DNA of 64,000 nucleotides from the NCBI RefSeq assembly GCF_014596475.1, contig NZ_MECJ01000028.1, positions 62,001 to 126,000 of the forward strand, read 5' to 3'. This document shows, one piece after another, positions 26,604-34,918 of this stretch; position 1 is the stretch's first letter, and every line of letters starts with the position of its first letter. The translations under genes and the position numbers were made by a program. Origin of the DNA: Streptomyces sp. CBMA152 (GTDB lineage Bacteria; Actinomycetota; Actinomycetes; Streptomycetales; Streptomycetaceae). The notes beneath the pieces were generated by a model. That model had not been told where the DNA came from. It did not search any database and worked only from the letters and a program-made list of their open reading frames with translations.

Positions 26604-27589
26604 TTCGCGGCCTCCTTACGGGACTTGACGCCGACCTTGAGCCGGGAGGCGGCCCTGGGGTCGAGCGCGGTGCGCACGCCTTCGCCGACGACGGTCAGCG
26701 AGAGCACCGTCACGAACAGGAAAGCGGCCGGCAGCAGCAGATACGTGGGCGCCGACTGGTACCAGGTGTTGGCCTCGGTGAGCATCTGCCCCCACGACGG
26801 GGTGGGCGGCTTGATACCGACGCCGAGGAACGACAGGGCCGCCTCGATCGAGACGTTGGCGGGCACCAGGAGCACGCCGTACGTGATGACGGGCGCCGCG
26901 AGGGCGGGCAGCAGCTCGCGCCGGGCGATGGCGAGGCGGCCCCAGCCGCTGAGCCGGGCCGCCGAGACATAGTCGAGCGACTTGAGGGCGAGGGCGGAGG
27001 AGCGCACGATCTTGGAGGTGCCGGACCAGCCGACGACCGCGATGACCAGGGTGATCAGCACCGGGCGCGGCACCGAGTCCGGGACGACGGCGATCAGGCC
27101 GAGCCCGATGACGAGCAGGGGCAGCGCGACGACGACATCGGTGAAACGGCTGATGACCTGGTCGGCCCAGCGCCCGCCGAGCGCGGCGAGCAGGCCGAGG
27201 CTCACGCCGATGAACACCTGGAAGACGGTGGCGATGAAGGCGATCCCGAGCGAGACCCGGGCCCCGTACACGAGTCGCGCGAACAGATCGCGGCCGGTCT
27301 GGGGCTCGACGCCGAGCCAGTGCTCGGCGCTGATCCCGCCGAAGGAGCCCTTGGGCACACCGCCGGCCGCCGAGTCGACGAGACCCGGGTGGTACGTGTT
27401 GGGGTCCTGCCCCTCCAGGGCGGTGAGCAGGGGCGCGGCGAGCGCCACGAGGACGAGCAGCGCGAAGACGACGGCGGCGACGGTCACGGCACGCTGGGCG
27501 CGCAGCCGTCGCCAGAACTGACGGGCCCCGGAAGCGGGAGCGACCGCGGTGGCCGCTCCCGCGTCGGGAGCCAACAGGGCTTCGGTCAT
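26600..27589 (-). CDS. Peptide ABC transporter permease (DppC/OppC type)
   Basis: The 329-residue protein has a Pro/Ala-rich N-terminus, the first membrane helix near residues 32-52, a periplasmic-type loop with HWLGVEPQTGRDLFARLVYG (the conserved GTDxxGRD region), and the coupling segment DYVSAARLSGWGRLAIARRELLP near residue 205. This is the DppC architecture, with which DppB forms the translocation pore. The start ATG at 27589 lies 2 nt from the stop of the solute-binding protein gene, and its stop overlaps the dppB-like start. Confidence 0.92.
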   Translation of the reverse strand: MTEALLAPDAGAATAVAPASGARQFWRRLRAQRAVTVAAVVFALLVLVALAAPLLTALEGQDPNTYHPGLVDSAAGGVPKGSFGGISAEHWLGVEPQTGRDLFARLVYGARVSLGIAFIATVFQVFIGVSLGLLAALGGRWADQVISRFTDVVVALPLLVIGLGLIAVVPDSVPRPVLITLVIAVVGWSGTSKIVRSSALALKSLDYVSAARLSGWGRLAIARRELLPALAAPVITYGVLLVPANVSIEAALSFLGVGIKPPTPSWGQMLTEANTWYQSAPTYLLLPAAFLFVTVLSLTVVGEGVRTALDPRAASRLKVGVKSRKEAAK

Positions 27590-27591
27590 GA

Positions 27592-29310
27592 CTACTTGAC
27601 CGCGACCTGGGAGATGTCGAGCACGCCGGTCCAGTCGCTGATGACGACGTTCTTGACATCCTTGCCGACGAGCCGCTTGTAGACCGGGTGGAAGAGCGGG
27701 ACCACGACGGCCTGCTCACCGATCTTCTTGTCGAGCGCGCCCCAGCGCGGAGCCGCCGCCGACAGGTCGGTCAGCTTGTTGATCTCGTCGATCTCCTTGT
27801 TGACCGAGGGGTCGTCGAGGAAGCCGGTGTTGAAGTTGGCACCGTCCTTGACGATCTGGCGGCCGTCGAAGATCGGCGCGAGGAACGGGCCGCCGGAGGG
27901 CCAGTCCGCGCCCCAGCCGCGCAGGAAGAAGCCGGGCTCCTTGTTCACGCTCTGGACGGTGTCGGCGTAGGCGTTGGCCTCCAGGCCCTGGAGCTTGACC
28001 GTGATGCCGGCCTTCTTCAGCGCGTCCTGGAGGGCGGTGGCGACCTCGGGGCCCTTGGGGCCGCCCTTGGCGTTGGAGTGGGTGAGCGTGACGGTGAGGC
28101 CGTCCGCGTAACCCGCTTCCTTCAGGAGCTCCTTGGCCTTGGCCGCGTTGCCCGAGTCACCGGCCGGGAAGTGGTCGAAGGCGGTGTAGCCGAACGCCTT
28201 CTGGTTCGGCAGGAAGGTGGTGGCGGGCTCGGCGAGCGAGGAGCCGCCGACCGCGTTGACGGCCGAGGTGCGGTCCACGGCGTACGCGACGGCCTGGCGC
28301 ACCTTGGGGTTGTCGAACGGCTTCACCTTCGGGTTGAAGGCGATGTAGTTGGTGTAGCCGAAGTGGCCGGTGCCCACGCGCGCGTTGAGCGCCTTGTCGC
28401 CGCCGATCTTGGCGAGCTCGGCCGGGCCCAGGTTGGTGTCGGTGGTGACGGCCGCCGCGTCCGGGCCCTGCGAGGCGGAGAGGCGCTGGTTGATGACGGA
28501 GGCGTCCAGGCCGGAGCGGACGTCGATGCTGTCCGGGTAGGCCTTGCGCTGGGAGTCGGTCGCCTGCGACCAGTTGGGGTTGCGCTCCAGGACCAGGTGC
28601 TCGCCGTCGTTCTCGTTCTTGACGACCTTGTACGGGCCGGACGAGACGGGGTGCTCCTCGTACTTGGTTCCCTTGTCCTTGGCCTTGGGGACCGGCGCGA
28701 ACTGCGTCTGGGTCGCCAGGTAGGGGAACTCGCCCTCGGGCTTGTTCAGATGGAAGACGATCGTCTTGGCGTCGGGCGTCTCGATGGCGGCCAGGCCCTT
28801 GCCGCCGTCCTTGTACGGGCCCTGGTAGTCGGCGCCGCCGACCAGCCAGTCGCGCAGATAGGGCGCGCCGCCGGAGAGCTCGGCCGCGAAGGACCGCTCG
28901 ATGCCGTACTTGATGTCGGCCGTCGTGATCGGCGTGCCGTCCTCGTACTTGAGGCCGTCCTTGAGGGTGTACGTCCACACCGTGGCGTCGGCGTTGGGCT
29001 TGCCGGTGTCGGTGGCGAGGTCCGGGACGACCTTGGTGCCGGCGGCGCCCGCCTCGCGGTTGCGGGTGGTGAGCGTACGGAAGATCAGGGACGGAACGTT
29101 TCCGCCGCCGGAGGTGTAGAGGCGGGCCGGGTCGAAGTCGGTCTGCGGCTCGTTGTTGAGGACGGAGAGCGTGCCGCCGTTGCGCGGCTTGCCGTCCGCG
29201 CCCCCGGCGTTCTTGGCGCCGCTGTCGTCGGGGCCGCAGGCGACAGCGCCCACGGCGAGAACCACGGCTATCGCTGCCGCTCTTGCGACGTTTCCGGACA
29301 TCTGGCGCAT
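27592..29310 (-). CDS. Peptide ABC transporter solute-binding lipoprotein
   Basis: The 572-residue protein has a lipoprotein signal (AAAIAVVLAVGAVAC, lipobox AVAC) and the family 5 extracellular solute-binding fold, recognisable from GGTLSVLNNEPQTDFDPA, TYTLKDGLKYEDGTPITTAD, and KVRQAVAYAVDR. It would capture peptides or related solutes at the cell surface for the permeases encoded downstream. The ligand is not known, but the upstream cysteine-rich leader peptide argues for a sulfur-containing one. The ATG at 29310 is chosen to give a normal signal peptide, with GAGAGG 11-16 nt upstream; an ATG at 29301 is also possible. Confidence 0.92.
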   Translation of the reverse strand: MRQMSGNVARAAAIAVVLAVGAVACGPDDSGAKNAGGADGKPRNGGTLSVLNNEPQTDFDPARLYTSGGGNVPSLIFRTLTTRNREAGAAGTKVVPDLATDTGKPNADATVWTYTLKDGLKYEDGTPITTADIKYGIERSFAAELSGGAPYLRDWLVGGADYQGPYKDGGKGLAAIETPDAKTIVFHLNKPEGEFPYLATQTQFAPVPKAKDKGTKYEEHPVSSGPYKVVKNENDGEHLVLERNPNWSQATDSQRKAYPDSIDVRSGLDASVINQRLSASQGPDAAAVTTDTNLGPAELAKIGGDKALNARVGTGHFGYTNYIAFNPKVKPFDNPKVRQAVAYAVDRTSAVNAVGGSSLAEPATTFLPNQKAFGYTAFDHFPAGDSGNAAKAKELLKEAGYADGLTVTLTHSNAKGGPKGPEVATALQDALKKAGITVKLQGLEANAYADTVQSVNKEPGFFLRGWGADWPSGGPFLAPIFDGRQIVKDGANFNTGFLDDPSVNKEIDEINKLTDLSAAAPRWGALDKKIGEQAVVVPLFHPVYKRLVGKDVKNVVISDWTGVLDISQVAVK

Positions 29311-29373
29311 GGGACTGAAGACCTCTCGATGACTGCCGGGCTGGGGCAAACGGGACGCGGACGTCTGCCTCGG

Positions 29374-29392
29374 CCCATGAAGAGGTCATGGG
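29374..29392 (-). promoter_or_regulatory. Leader hairpin upstream of the solute-binding protein gene
   Basis: A 7-bp stem (CCCATGA at 29374-29380 with TCATGGG at 29386-29392) has a 5-nt loop. On the transcript the loop and 3' side read GACCTCT and the 5' flank reads GAAGACC. Both are complementary to parts of the AGAGGTCTTC that contains the downstream SD, so the element could occlude ribosome binding. Confidence 0.4.
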
Positions 29393-29489
29393 TCTTCAAA
29401 AGAAGAGGGAGTGCTGCGCCCGCGCGGATGAACGACGACGGCGGAGTACCCGGGCGCGAGGAAGGAACGAAGGGGCGCGCGGGTGGGCG

Positions 29490-29585
29490 TCAGCAACAGT
29501 GAATGTCGGCTACGCAGAGCCCGGTCACGCCGATCAGCGCCAGCTCGATGGCGGCGCGTGCGGGGGTGACGGGGCGGTGCGGCAT
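29490..29585 (-). CDS. Cysteine-rich leader peptide (31 codons) of the peptide ABC operon
   Basis: A 31-residue frame starts with ATG at 29585 and ends LCVADIHCC followed directly by TGA. Three of its last eight codons are Cys, two of them tandem at the end. It lies about 180 nt upstream of the solute-binding protein gene on the same strand. Actinobacterial sulfur genes are known to be preceded by such short frames ending in Cys codons, where ribosome stalling on low Cys-tRNA changes downstream expression. The ATG sits about where a transcript from the adjacent promoter would start, so it may be leaderless. There is no SD. Confidence 0.6.
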   Translation of the reverse strand: MPHRPVTPARAAIELALIGVTGLCVADIHCC

Positions 29586-29592
29586 GCCGAGA

Positions 29593-29622
29593 ACTATGCA
29601 AAGCCCCGCTGTCCACTGTCAA
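29593..29622 (-). promoter_or_regulatory. Vegetative-type promoter for the leader peptide and ABC operon
   Basis: On the minus strand TTGACA (29622-29617) and CATAGT (29598-29593) are separated by 18 nt. Seven nt follow before the leader-peptide ATG, which fits transcription starting at or next to the A of ATG. Confidence 0.6.
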
Positions 29623-29662
29623 CCAGGATTGGGACAGTTGTCCCACAGTGTGGACAGCGGGG
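29604..29662. repeat. Inverted repeat overlapping the ABC operon promoter
   Basis: Perfect 13-nt arms (CCCCGCTGTCCAC at 29604-29616 and GTGGACAGCGGGG at 29650-29662) flank a 33-nt interval that holds the -35 box and a second small palindrome (GGGACAGTTGTCCC at 29631-29644). It also lies just downstream of the DUF3152 gene stop, so it may serve as that gene's terminator, as an operator, or both. Confidence 0.6.
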
Positions 29663-29673
29663 TCGTACTGGTC

Positions 29674-31185
29674 TCAACCAGTCGGGAAGACCCAGGGGTT
29701 GGGACGGCACTTGATCCCGTCTATGTCCAGGGACTTGGTCTGCTGCTGCATCACCGGAGCGAGGGCGCCGGGAGTGCGACAGCTCACATGACCGTGGCCG
29801 AGCCGGTGCCCCACTTCGTGGTTGATGAGCATCTGCCGGTAGGCGTACATCGCCTGGGGCCCGAACGTCTCCGAGCCCTGTGCCCAGCGGAACGCGTTGA
29901 TCATCACGCGCTCGGTGGCGGCCGAGTCGCAGGAGACGTTGTCCTCGGTGGTGTCGAGCCCCGACTTGCCGCACCAGGTGGCGGTGGTGCCGGGACTGGC
30001 CAGCGTGACCACGAAGTCCGGCTGCCCGGACGAGATCCGCTCGAAGGTCATCGCCCCGTCGTGCGCCCAGCTGCGGTCGTCGTTGAGGGTCTTCTGCACG
30101 GCGTCGGCGAAGAGCTGACCGTCGAGGCCAAGGCCCTTCTCGACGTCGACCCGGTAGCGGTACTTGCGCCCCTTGCCGGGCGCCGCCACGAACCCGGGCA
30201 CCGCCTCGAAGTCGCCGGAACCTTTCAGCTTCGGGTCGATCGGGTACTGCAGCGCCATCTTCTGCTCGTACGAGGCCTGCACGGCCGGGGCCGCCTGCTC
30301 GGGCGTGGCCCGGCTGTTGGAGCGCGACGCCGTCCCCTCGTCGTCCCGGCTGCTGTCCCCGGCGGACTGGGCGCCGGTGTGGTGGCCGCCGTCGGAGGTG
30401 ACCTGCCCGGCCACGACGACCGCGAGCACGGTGGTCACGGCGGCGGCCGCGATCCCGGTGAGGGTGCGGCCCTTGCCCTTGGACCTGGCCTTTTCCGGCC
30501 TGGGGTCGGCGGGGATCTCCGCGTCGTCGGGCAGATCCACGACGGGGACCGGCCGGGGGGCGGGGACGGTCGGTGCCGCTGTGCGCTGCGTGCCGGTGTC
30601 CGACGGGTCGCGGTCGCCGAAGGGGTCGTTCTGTGCGCGCCTGTCGAAGGCGTCGGTCTGCGCCCGCCCGTCGAAGGCGTCCACGTACTCGCGCCGGGGT
30701 CCCGGTATTCGGACACCGGGGCCGGCGGTCGGGGTGGTGGGGCCGACCGAACCGGTCGGGGCCGTCGGGCGCGGGGTGTCGTACCGGTCGTCATGGCGTA
30801 CGGCCGAGGGCTCGCCCCAACCGCCGCCGCCCTCATGGTGTTCGGGGTGGCCGCCGCGCACCCGGGGCACGCCGTGCGACGGGGTCGAGCCGCCGAAGTG
30901 CTCGGGCGCGGGGCCGTCGGGAACCGGTCGGACCCGCGGAATCGGCCCGGTGGCGGGACCGTCGATACGGCGGCGTCTGCCCACGCCGGGAGCTGCGGGC
31001 GCGGCCTCGGCCGCACCGGGGTGCCCGGCGGGTGCGGCGAAGTGGTCGGCGGGGAACCCGGGGTTACCGGCACGCGTCCCGGAGTCGGCGGGGATCCCCG
31101 GGTCCGCCGCGCGTATGCCGGATTCGCCGGCGGGTATGCCGGGGTCGCCGGACGTGACGCCCTTGGGTCGGCTGTGTCGTCCCAC
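29674..31185 (-). CDS. DUF3152 membrane-anchored zinc metallopeptidase-like protein
   Basis: The 503-residue protein has a long disordered cytoplasmic N-terminus (about 250 residues) with Asp-Pro-Gly-Ile-Pro-Ala style repeats. One membrane segment follows (LTGIAAAAVTTVLAVVVAGQV), then an extracellular C-terminal domain containing the zinc-binding motif HEVGHRLGHGH near residue 460. The motif and the DUF3152 family suggest a secreted-side metallopeptidase, but no substrate is known. Four Cys in the catalytic domain may form two disulfides. The GTG at 31185 lies 8 nt after the hydrolase stop, so the two genes are probably co-transcribed. Family position near moeZ is shared with M. tuberculosis Rv3207c. 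Confidence 0.85.
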   Translation of the reverse strand: MGRHSRPKGVTSGDPGIPAGESGIRAADPGIPADSGTRAGNPGFPADHFAAPAGHPGAAEAAPAAPGVGRRRRIDGPATGPIPRVRPVPDGPAPEHFGGSTPSHGVPRVRGGHPEHHEGGGGWGEPSAVRHDDRYDTPRPTAPTGSVGPTTPTAGPGVRIPGPRREYVDAFDGRAQTDAFDRRAQNDPFGDRDPSDTGTQRTAAPTVPAPRPVPVVDLPDDAEIPADPRPEKARSKGKGRTLTGIAAAAVTTVLAVVVAGQVTSDGGHHTGAQSAGDSSRDDEGTASRSNSRATPEQAAPAVQASYEQKMALQYPIDPKLKGSGDFEAVPGFVAAPGKGRKYRYRVDVEKGLGLDGQLFADAVQKTLNDDRSWAHDGAMTFERISSGQPDFVVTLASPGTTATWCGKSGLDTTEDNVSCDSAATERVMINAFRWAQGSETFGPQAMYAYRQMLINHEVGHRLGHGHVSCRTPGALAPVMQQQTKSLDIDGIKCRPNPWVFPTG

Positions 31186-31193
31186 GCGCCGGA

Positions 31194-32162
31194 TCAGCTC
31201 CTGTTTCCGCAGTCGTCGACCAGGTCCCGGAAGGCCTGCGCGACCACCTCCGGGTACTCCATCATCGCCACGTGCCCGGCATCGGGCAGGGTCAGCAGTC
31301 TCGCATCACGGAACGCGGTGGCCGCCTTGCGGGCCATCCGGTAGCCGACCAGCTGGTCGCGGCCGCCGTAGACGAGCAGCGTCGGCGCGAGCACCCGCTC
31401 GGCCTGCCGCCACAGTCCGTGCTGGCCGCCCAGCGTGTACGCGTCCACGACGCCCCGCGCCGAGCGGGCCATCGCGTCCCAGAAGTACGGGAGCTGAAGA
31501 CGGCGCTCCATCTCCTCGACGGCCGCCCGGAACGCCTCGGGGCCGACCCGGCCCGGGTCTCCGTAACAAAGGGCCATGACCCCGCGCGTACGGTCCTCGG
31601 CCGTCCAGTCCTTGGACAGCTTCATGAAAAGGGCGGCCACTCCCGGCACCGCGAGCAGCCCGGTGGGCCAGGCGGTGCGCTGGGGGCGCAGCTCGGGCAG
31701 CGCGGGCGAGACGAGGGTGAGGGTGCGGACCAGGTCCGGGCGGACGGCCGCGACGCGGGTGGCGACGGCGCCGCCCAGCGAGTTGCCGAAGAGGTGGACG
31801 GGCCCGCGCCCGCCCGATTCGAGCAGCCGGATCACCGCGCGCGCGTGGCCGGTGACCGAGTAGTTGCCGTCGTCCGGCGGCGGGGAGTCCCCGAAGCCGG
31901 GCAGGTCCAGGGCCTCGCCGTCGACTATGTCGGACAGGTGCGGCATCAGCGCCGACCAGTTCTGCGAGGACCCGCCGAGCCCGTGCACATACAGGGCGGG
32001 GGCCAGGCCGGGCCGGTTCCCGGGGCGCGACCGGACGTTCAGCGTCAGGCCGGGCAGGCCCACCGAACGCAGCTCCTCGCCCGGCGCCACCCGGACCGCG
32101 CCCACCCGGGGTGCCGGGGCGACAGCGGCGACTGGGGATTCCGGCAGCTCGGTCGAAGACAT
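31194..32162 (-). CDS. Alpha/beta hydrolase
   Basis: The 322-residue protein has the alpha/beta hydrolase order: oxyanion region YVHGLGGSSQNW, an LDLPGFGDS turn, nucleophile elbow GNSLGG, acid in YGGRDQLVG and catalytic His in DAGHVAMME. A lid domain lies between the elbow and the acid. No signal peptide is seen. The substrate is not predictable. It is divergent from the small acidic protein gene and probably co-transcribed with the DUF3152 gene downstream. Confidence 0.88.
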   Translation of the reverse strand: MSSTELPESPVAAVAPAPRVGAVRVAPGEELRSVGLPGLTLNVRSRPGNRPGLAPALYVHGLGGSSQNWSALMPHLSDIVDGEALDLPGFGDSPPPDDGNYSVTGHARAVIRLLESGGRGPVHLFGNSLGGAVATRVAAVRPDLVRTLTLVSPALPELRPQRTAWPTGLLAVPGVAALFMKLSKDWTAEDRTRGVMALCYGDPGRVGPEAFRAAVEEMERRLQLPYFWDAMARSARGVVDAYTLGGQHGLWRQAERVLAPTLLVYGGRDQLVGYRMARKAATAFRDARLLTLPDAGHVAMMEYPEVVAQAFRDLVDDCGNRS

Positions 32163-32279
32163 GCGGGCAATGTTACGAGACGATCACACCGTGGTTCATG
32201 TGTTCGCCGTCACAGATCGCATAGCGCTGCGCAGAGCAACCCCATAGGCTCGTAGCAAGGCCTCTTCAAGGGAGTAGCC

Positions 32280-32498
32280 ATGCCCGTCGACCCGACCGAT
32301 CCTGACACCTTCCAGGAAGAAGACGACGCAGCCGAACTCTCCGAGGAAACCCCCGAAGCGGATGCCGCCGAGCAGCACACGGACGTACGACAGGAACGCG
32401 ACGAGCCGCTGACCCGCGTCCACCCGGACGCGGCGAACGAGGCGGACGCCGTCGAACAGGCTCGCGTCGTCGCACTCAACGAAGACGACTACCGCTGA
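32280..32498 (+). CDS. Small acidic protein, function unknown
   Basis: The 72-residue protein is strongly acidic (repeated Glu and Asp, as in FQEEDDAAELSEETPEADAAE) with no hydrophobic core and no Cys, so it is probably disordered. The ATG follows AGGGAG at normal spacing. It lies alone between a divergent hydrolase gene and a downstream TetR gene. I do not recognise a characterised homologue. Confidence 0.65.
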   Translation: MPVDPTDPDTFQEEDDAAELSEETPEADAAEQHTDVRQERDEPLTRVHPDAANEADAVEQARVVALNEDDYR

Positions 32499-32644
32499 TT
32501 TGTTCGGATAACCGGGCGTATCTCCAGCTACCCAGCCTGTCCGGTCCGTGAAATTCTGCGTGCGCACCGCGCACAGCCGGGTTACCCAAAAGTACGATGG
32601 CGGCGCGCGTACATCGCGCACGAGATCAACCTTTGGGAGGCGGC

Positions 32645-33286
32645 GTGACAGCCATCGAGCAGACCGAGGCGGCGCGCCCGCGGGGCACCCGCCTGCCGCG
32701 CCGGGCCCGCCGCAATCAGCTTCTGGGCGCCGCCCAGGAAGTCTTCGTCGCACAGGGCTACCACTCGGCCGCGATGGACGACATCGCGGAGCGGGCGGGC
32801 GTCTCCAAGCCGGTCCTCTACCAGCACTTCCCCGGAAAGCTGGAGCTCTACCTCGCCCTGCTCGACCAGCACTGCGAGGCACTGCTCCTGGCGGTGCGCA
32901 CGGCGCTCGCCTCGACCAGCGACAACAAGCTGCGCGTCGCCGCCACCATGGACGCCTACTTCGCGTACGTGGAGGACGAGGGCGGCGCCTTCCGGCTCGT
33001 CTTCGAGTCCGACCTGACCAACGAGCCCGCCGTGCGCGAGCGCGTCGAGCGGGTCAGCCTGCAGTGCGCCGAGGCGATCTCGGACGTGATCGCCGAGGAC
33101 ACCGGGCTCTCCAAGGACGAGTCGATGCTGCTCGCCGTGGGCCTGGGCGGGGTCTCCCAGGTGGTGGCCCGCTACTGGCTCTCCAGCGAGTCGGCGATCC
33201 CGCGCGAGAAGGCGGTGCAGCTGCTGACGTCGCTGGCCTGGCGCGGCATCGCGGGCTTCCCGCTGCACGGCGTGGACGGCCACTGA
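32645..33286 (+). CDS. TetR family transcriptional regulator
   Basis: The 213-residue protein has a typical N-terminal helix-turn-helix (AAQEVFVAQGYHSAAMDDIA, then AERAGVSKPVLYQHFPGKLEL near residues 48-72) and a C-terminal ligand and dimer domain. The GTG at 32645 has GGGAGG just upstream. A short inverted repeat (CCCAAA near 32586 and TTTGGG near 32633) brackets the leader and could be an autoregulatory site. It precedes the DUF3107 gene, an arrangement also seen in M. tuberculosis (Rv3208 and Rv3208A). The ligand is unknown. Confidence 0.9.
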   Translation: MTAIEQTEAARPRGTRLPRRARRNQLLGAAQEVFVAQGYHSAAMDDIAERAGVSKPVLYQHFPGKLELYLALLDQHCEALLLAVRTALASTSDNKLRVAATMDAYFAYVEDEGGAFRLVFESDLTNEPAVRERVERVSLQCAEAISDVIAEDTGLSKDESMLLAVGLGGVSQVVARYWLSSESAIPREKAVQLLTSLAWRGIAGFPLHGVDGH

Positions 33287-33429
33287 CCGGCTCCACGACC
33301 GGCCCCGGCAGGCCGCGGTGTTCGCTCGTAGCGTGCGGCGCGCGCCCGTCCGGGTCCCCTCACCGGGCTAATGTGTGCGGGGTACGGCGCGGCTGACCGC
33401 GCACCGCAGACCGTCGGAGGGACATAGCC

Positions 33430-33657
33430 GTGGAGGTCAAGATCGGCGTGCAGCACGCACCCCGGGAGATCGTTCTGGAGAGCGGGCAGTCCGCCGAAGA
33501 GGTCGAGAGCGCGGTAGCCGACGCCCTCGCCGGCAAGGCGCAGCTGCTCAGCCTCCAGGACGACAAGGGCCGCAAGGTCCTCGTGCCGGCCGACCGGATC
33601 GCGTACGTGGAGATCGGCGAGCCGGCGGTCCGCCGGGTGGGCTTCGGCCAGCTGTAG
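33430..33657 (+). CDS. DUF3107 protein
   Basis: The 75-residue protein begins MEVKIGVQHAPREIVLESGQ and is the small actinobacterial DUF3107 family (M. tuberculosis TB9.4). It probably forms a compact alpha/beta domain: a beta hairpin, the amphipathic helix SAEEVESAVADALAG and a further sheet. The role is unknown. The GTG start has GGAGGG 9 nt upstream. It ends before a strong terminator. Confidence 0.9.
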   Translation: MEVKIGVQHAPREIVLESGQSAEEVESAVADALAGKAQLLSLQDDKGRKVLVPADRIAYVEIGEPAVRRVGFGQL

Positions 33658-33677
33658 CCCGTAGACGCGTATGACAA

Positions 33678-33718
33678 CAGGAGCGGCCCGGCAGTCGTCG
33701 ACTGCCGGGCCGCTCCTG
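33678..33718 (+). terminator. Terminator after the DUF3107 gene
   Basis: A perfect 18-bp stem (33678-33695 with 33701-33718) closes a 5-nt loop 20 nt after the stop. The following sequence is TG-rich with scattered T. Confidence 0.88.
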
Positions 33719-33851
33719 TGTGTTCGGGCTTCTTTGCGCCGACTGTGCGCTCCCTGTGCTCCACACGGTGAGGGGAGGATTGCGCTCCGCGAGCGTCGGG
33801 TAGGACGGCTGTGACCGATTTCGCCTGGTCCACACCGCGGGAGGGACGCAC

Positions 33852-34115
33852 ATGCTCCTGGAAGCGCTCAGCTCCGTTTTGCTCGGACTCGCCCTTGCCT
33901 GGACAGCCGCGACCCGCCTGCCACACCGCCTGCCCGATCGGCGAACCGTTTTGGCGGCGGGCCCGCTCGGCGCCCTGTTCGGCGCCTTCCTGACCCACTC
34001 GGCGGTCGGCCCGGGCCACACGGTGACCACGATCGTCGGCGCGACGTTCATCGCCGTGGTCGCGCTGTCCCTGCTCCTGCGCCCGACGGGCCGCCTGCGC
34101 CGATCAGCGGCGTAG
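33852..34115 (+). CDS. Small membrane protein, function unknown
   Basis: The 87-residue protein has three hydrophobic stretches (LLEALSSVLLGLALAW, TVLAAGPLGALFGAFLTHS and VTTIVGATFIAVVALSLLL), with Arg clusters between the first two and at the end (RPTGRLRRSAA). It resembles small Streptomyces inner-membrane proteins of no known role. The ATG follows GGGAGG. It is convergent with the MiaE-like gene. Confidence 0.65.
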   Translation: MLLEALSSVLLGLALAWTAATRLPHRLPDRRTVLAAGPLGALFGAFLTHSAVGPGHTVTTIVGATFIAVVALSLLLRPTGRLRRSAA

Positions 34116-34147
34116 GCGGCACCCCTTTTCGGTTACGCGGCTTTCGG

Positions 34148-34918
34148 TTACGCGGCCAGCCCCAGCGCGGCCATCCGCTTGGTGTGCGCCTTGGTGATCC
34201 GGGTGAACATCTCGCCGACGGCGGCCAGGTCGAAACCGTCCGCCATGCCGCCGACCAGCATCGTGGAGAGAGCGTCGCGCTCCGCGACCACGCGCTGGGC
34301 CTGCGACAGGGCCTCGCCCATCAGGCGGCGCGCCCACAGCGCGAGGCGCCCGCCGACGCGCGGGTCCGCCTCGATCGCGGCGCGCACCTTCTCGACCGCG
34401 AAGTTGCCGTGGCCGGTGTCGTCGAGGACGGCGAGCACCAGGCCGCGGGTGTCCGCGTCGAGCCGGGCCGCGACCTCGCGGTAGAAGTCACTGGCGATCG
34501 AGTCGCCCACGTACGCCTTGACCAGGCCCTCCAGCCAGTCCGACGGCGCGGTCTGGTGGTGGAAGTCGTCCAGGGCCTTGGCGAACGGCTCCATGGCGGC
34601 GGTCGGCTCGGCGTCGATCTCCGCGAGGCGGTCGCGAAGCCGCTCGAAGTGATGGAACTCGGCCGAGGCCATCTTCGCCAGTTCCGCCTTGTCGGCGAGC
34701 GAGGGTGCCAGCTTGGCGTCGTCGGCGAGGCGCTCGAAGGCCGCCAGCTCGCCGTACGCGAGCGCGCCGAGCAGATCCACGACGGCGGCGCGGTACTGGG
34801 GCTCGGCGGAGGCCGTCGCCCAGTCCTGGGCGGCGATCCCGGTGGGCTGCGCGGCGGGTTCTTCGGCGTGTCCGGCCGCTTCGGTTCCGGCGGCGGCGGC
34901 GTTGTCAGGCGTCTCCAT
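34148..34918 (-). CDS. Ferritin-like fold protein of the MiaE_2 type
   Basis: The 256-residue protein is a four-helix di-iron fold. Likely ligands are the Glu residues in GALAYGELAAFERL, Glu and His in ASAEFHHFERL, a Glu in DFYREVAARL and Asp/His in LDDTGHGNF. The family is related to tRNA hydroxylase MiaE, but its actinobacterial members have no proven substrate. The first 30 residues are disordered. The ATG at 34918 gives the normal length. It is convergent with the small membrane protein gene and divergent from the DEAD-box gene, as in M. tuberculosis (Rv3210 and rhlE). Confidence 0.8.
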   Translation of the reverse strand: METPDNAAAAGTEAAGHAEEPAAQPTGIAAQDWATASAEPQYRAAVVDLLGALAYGELAAFERLADDAKLAPSLADKAELAKMASAEFHHFERLRDRLAEIDAEPTAAMEPFAKALDDFHHQTAPSDWLEGLVKAYVGDSIASDFYREVAARLDADTRGLVLAVLDDTGHGNFAVEKVRAAIEADPRVGGRLALWARRLMGEALSQAQRVVAERDALSTMLVGGMADGFDLAAVGEMFTRITKAHTKRMAALGLAA

